From Paenibacillus sp. J23TS9 (GTDB taxonomy: Bacteria > Bacillota > Bacilli > Paenibacillales > Paenibacillaceae), in contig NZ_BOSG01000003.1 of NCBI RefSeq assembly GCF_018403225.1, positions 434,001-498,000 of the forward strand: DNA of 64,000 nucleotides, in the 5' to 3' direction. The translations under genes were made by a program, and so were the position numbers. The notes under the pieces were generated by a model. That model was not told the origin of the DNA, ran no database searches, and saw nothing but the letters and a program-made list of their open reading frames with translations. Shown piece after piece: positions 62,752 through 64,000 of this stretch (positions are counted from its first letter, which is position 1; each line of letters starts with the position of its first letter).

Positions 62752-62851
62752 AACTTGATAAAATTGTAAAATTTTATGACTTATCAATAAGAGGCAGCTT
62801 ATCCGTTACTTGTAATAGAGTTCTCCTTAACGAGTCTGCCGGCGAAAAATA

Positions 62852-62877
62852 AATCCGCCAGATCACTCTGGCGGATT
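62852..62877 (-). terminator. Terminator-like hairpin without an assigned gene
   Basis: Perfect 11-bp stem AATCCGCCAGA/TCTGGCGGATT with loop TCAC, followed on the minus strand by TATTTTTCG. The only possible upstream minus-strand frame is the small one at 62924-63007. Confidence 0.7.
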
Positions 62878-62923
62878 ATACAGTAGCAAAATAGTCTAAA
62901 AATATCGATTGTTCCACGGCAGG

Positions 62924-63007
62924 CTAATCGGCTTCCAGGGCCGAAAAATGGCCAAATTTGAGGATCGGACGGCCGGACATGTTCACCAAATGAAATATTT
63001 TGTACAT
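62924..63007 (-). CDS. Possible small protein of 27 residues
   Basis: Reads MYKIFHLVNM followed by SGRPILKFGHFSALEAD and TAG, with an internal ATG at 62980. AGAGGG lies 16 bases before the first ATG, which is too far; GGTG is close to the second. A TATAAA box stands upstream and a terminator-like hairpin 47 bases downstream, so a short transcript is plausible. No family is recognised and it may be chance. Confidence 0.3.
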   Translation of the reverse strand: MYKIFHLVNMSGRPILKFGHFSALEAD

Positions 63008-63219
63008 ATGTCTGTGAAGGAAGCCCTCTGAGGGACCATTTTATACAATATGCTTCTGCAGGCCTCTAGAAGCTGGAGTTGGAAATCCGAAAAAATATTT
63101 TTATTCCAAATCGTTACGAAAATGGAAATGAAAACGTTATATTTGTATAGACATCAAGACCTTAATTGCATATATCTTCTGAAGTCGGAAGGGATGATGC
63201 CATAGGGGGAAGTTCACAT

Positions 63220-64000
63220 GTGGACCTCATTCTACTCGCTGCTGTGATGAGCGTATTTGTCGGACTATTTTCAAGTGCTGCTGCAAGCGCTGAGAAAATT
63301 GAGGAAATTGATACATCATTACTGGCGTCTAAAGGTGCTTTAGTCCAAACGAAGGGATCGCTTGTTGGGCAGTCTGTTATTGATTATTTCAAAGCAAACG
63401 ATGTACCTGTAGATAATAATTCAATTATTGAAATTTTGCCTCTTACCCAAAGTGGCAATTCCCTTACTCAGGATTCTCCATATCACACTGTCCTTAGTGT
63501 CACCAATGTAGAAAATGGCGAAGTTCATAAAGATGTCCTCGTTACCTATGCAGATGAAAAGGATGGCTCATTGTCTGTTGTGGATGTGCCGGTTAATTCA
63601 AAAGGAGTGCAATCCGGTTCGGGTGAAGTACAACCTTTTGCGGGAACTACAATTGAATTTCCGCCAGACTCTTGGGATAAAAGACTCACAATAAGAGCAA
63701 CCGCTGTTTATGATACGTATAGCGATGGAATTTATACCTACTATAGCCCATGGGGCGCTTACTTCACTTATACTAAAGGCACTGCTAATAATATAAGTTT
63801 CATTTCTGTTGATTACATCTGCGATGGCGCTGTATATTCTAACCCAGGCTTCAAATACCAGAATAGAAGCGCATCACACTCAGTTAAAGTAAGTCAGTCC
63901 AACCCTAACGCAAGCACAATGTATTCCAACACTAAATATTTTGAATCCGGGAAGGTACTTCTCCTTTCAGGTTCTCCTTCTGCAGGAAATTCCATAACAT
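63220..64000 (+). CDS. N-terminal part of a secreted protein, cut by the window edge
   Basis: Frame open from GTG 63220 to the right edge (260 codons). GGGGGA lies 9 bases upstream. Residues 1-23 are a short signal peptide (DLILLAAVMSVFVGLFSSAAASA in two halves). The mature part has an acidic N-terminal region (about 25-130) resembling secreted propeptides, then QPFAGTTIEFPPDSWDKRL and a Tyr/Ser-rich beta-strand region. No family is recognised. Alternative starts are few because the signal peptide begins at once. Confidence 0.65.
   Translation, partial: MDLILLAAVMSVFVGLFSSAAASAEKIEEIDTSLLASKGALVQTKGSLVGQSVIDYFKANDVPVDNNSIIEILPLTQSGNSLTQDSPYHTVLSVTNVENGEVHKDVLVTYADEKDGSLSVVDVPVNSKGVQSGSGEVQPFAGTTIEFPPDSWDKRLTIRATAVYDTYSDGIYTYYSPWGAYFTYTKGTANNISFISVDYICDGAVYSNPGFKYQNRSASHSVKVSQSNPNASTMYSNTKYFESGKVLLLSGSPSAGNSIT

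Larger units (their letters stand above)
62500..63219. other. 720-bp intergenic region
   Basis: Contains the untranslated leader of the PAS-GGDEF gene, operator copy C (62714-62751), a perfect hairpin at 62852-62877, a possible 27-codon minus-strand frame (62924-63007) and AT-rich promoter-like DNA before the plus-strand gene at 63220. Confidence 0.7.

Overview
The window looks like chromosome of a Paenibacillus-type spore-forming Firmicute. Pointers are a stalk-domain/NlpC cell-wall hydrolase, an S-layer-homology (SLH) protein, YesM/YesN-type two-component systems, a very large kinase-ATPase-histidine-kinase fusion, a KinB-like sensor kinase, and strong Gram-positive ribosome binding sites often used with TTG or GTG starts. 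I see no rRNA, tRNA, CRISPR array, prophage or intact insertion sequence.

Layout. 1-3.6 kb: an edge-truncated secreted protein, a lipoprotein, an NlpC/P60 hydrolase and an Ada DNA-repair fusion. 3.7-11.8 kb: an SDR, then a signalling operon of an RCC1-repeat protein, a 1692-residue pseudokinase/ATPase/GAF/histidine kinase and a NarL-type regulator. 11.9-15.7 kb: LigB dioxygenase with DoxX, an XRE-cupin regulator, and an RsbQ hydrolase paired with a PAS-GGDEF diguanylate cyclase. 15.8-21 kb: a four-carbon sugar acid catabolic operon (PdxA2, DUF1537 kinase, KdgT permease) with a PrpR-type regulator. 21.2-27.7 kb: an aldo-keto reductase, a sugar porter and a three-component sugar sensor. 27.9-34.4 kb: an NmrA-like reductase with a TetR regulator, a decayed LRR fragment, a palindromic element, a drug-efflux MFS, a second dnaN with a small RHH protein, and mgsA. 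34.5-40.6 kb: a carbohydrate-binding lipoprotein, DUF4956 protein and VTC polyphosphate polymerase, divergent from an OmpR-type two-component system. 40.7-48.1 kb: KinB-like kinase, GNAT, DbpA, MBL hydrolase, TPR-SMI1 protein and SelO. 48.3-55.2 kb: MarR, SDR, MFS, SDR, then divergent GntR, DeoD and MFS. 55.3-64 kb: an SLH surface protein, Mqo, a Fur-controlled siderophore-binding lipoprotein, a second PAS-GGDEF cyclase, a possible tiny ORF and an edge-truncated secreted protein.

The most interesting signal is a promoter architecture shared by three separated minus-strand units: the RCC1/kinase/regulator operon, the SLH protein and the orphan PAS-GGDEF protein. In each, a TGTCATGA half site lies exactly 8 bp from a plausible -10 hexamer and is followed 3-4 bp away by the palindrome TGTCAT(A/G)TGACA. 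The simplest reading is a small regulon, probably of the NarL-type regulator in the first operon, linking a large cytoplasmic sensor to a surface protein and to c-di-GMP synthesis. Second in interest are a phased 11-bp repeat array between the polyphosphate-polymerase operon and its divergent two-component system, and the RsbQ plus PAS-GGDEF pairing.
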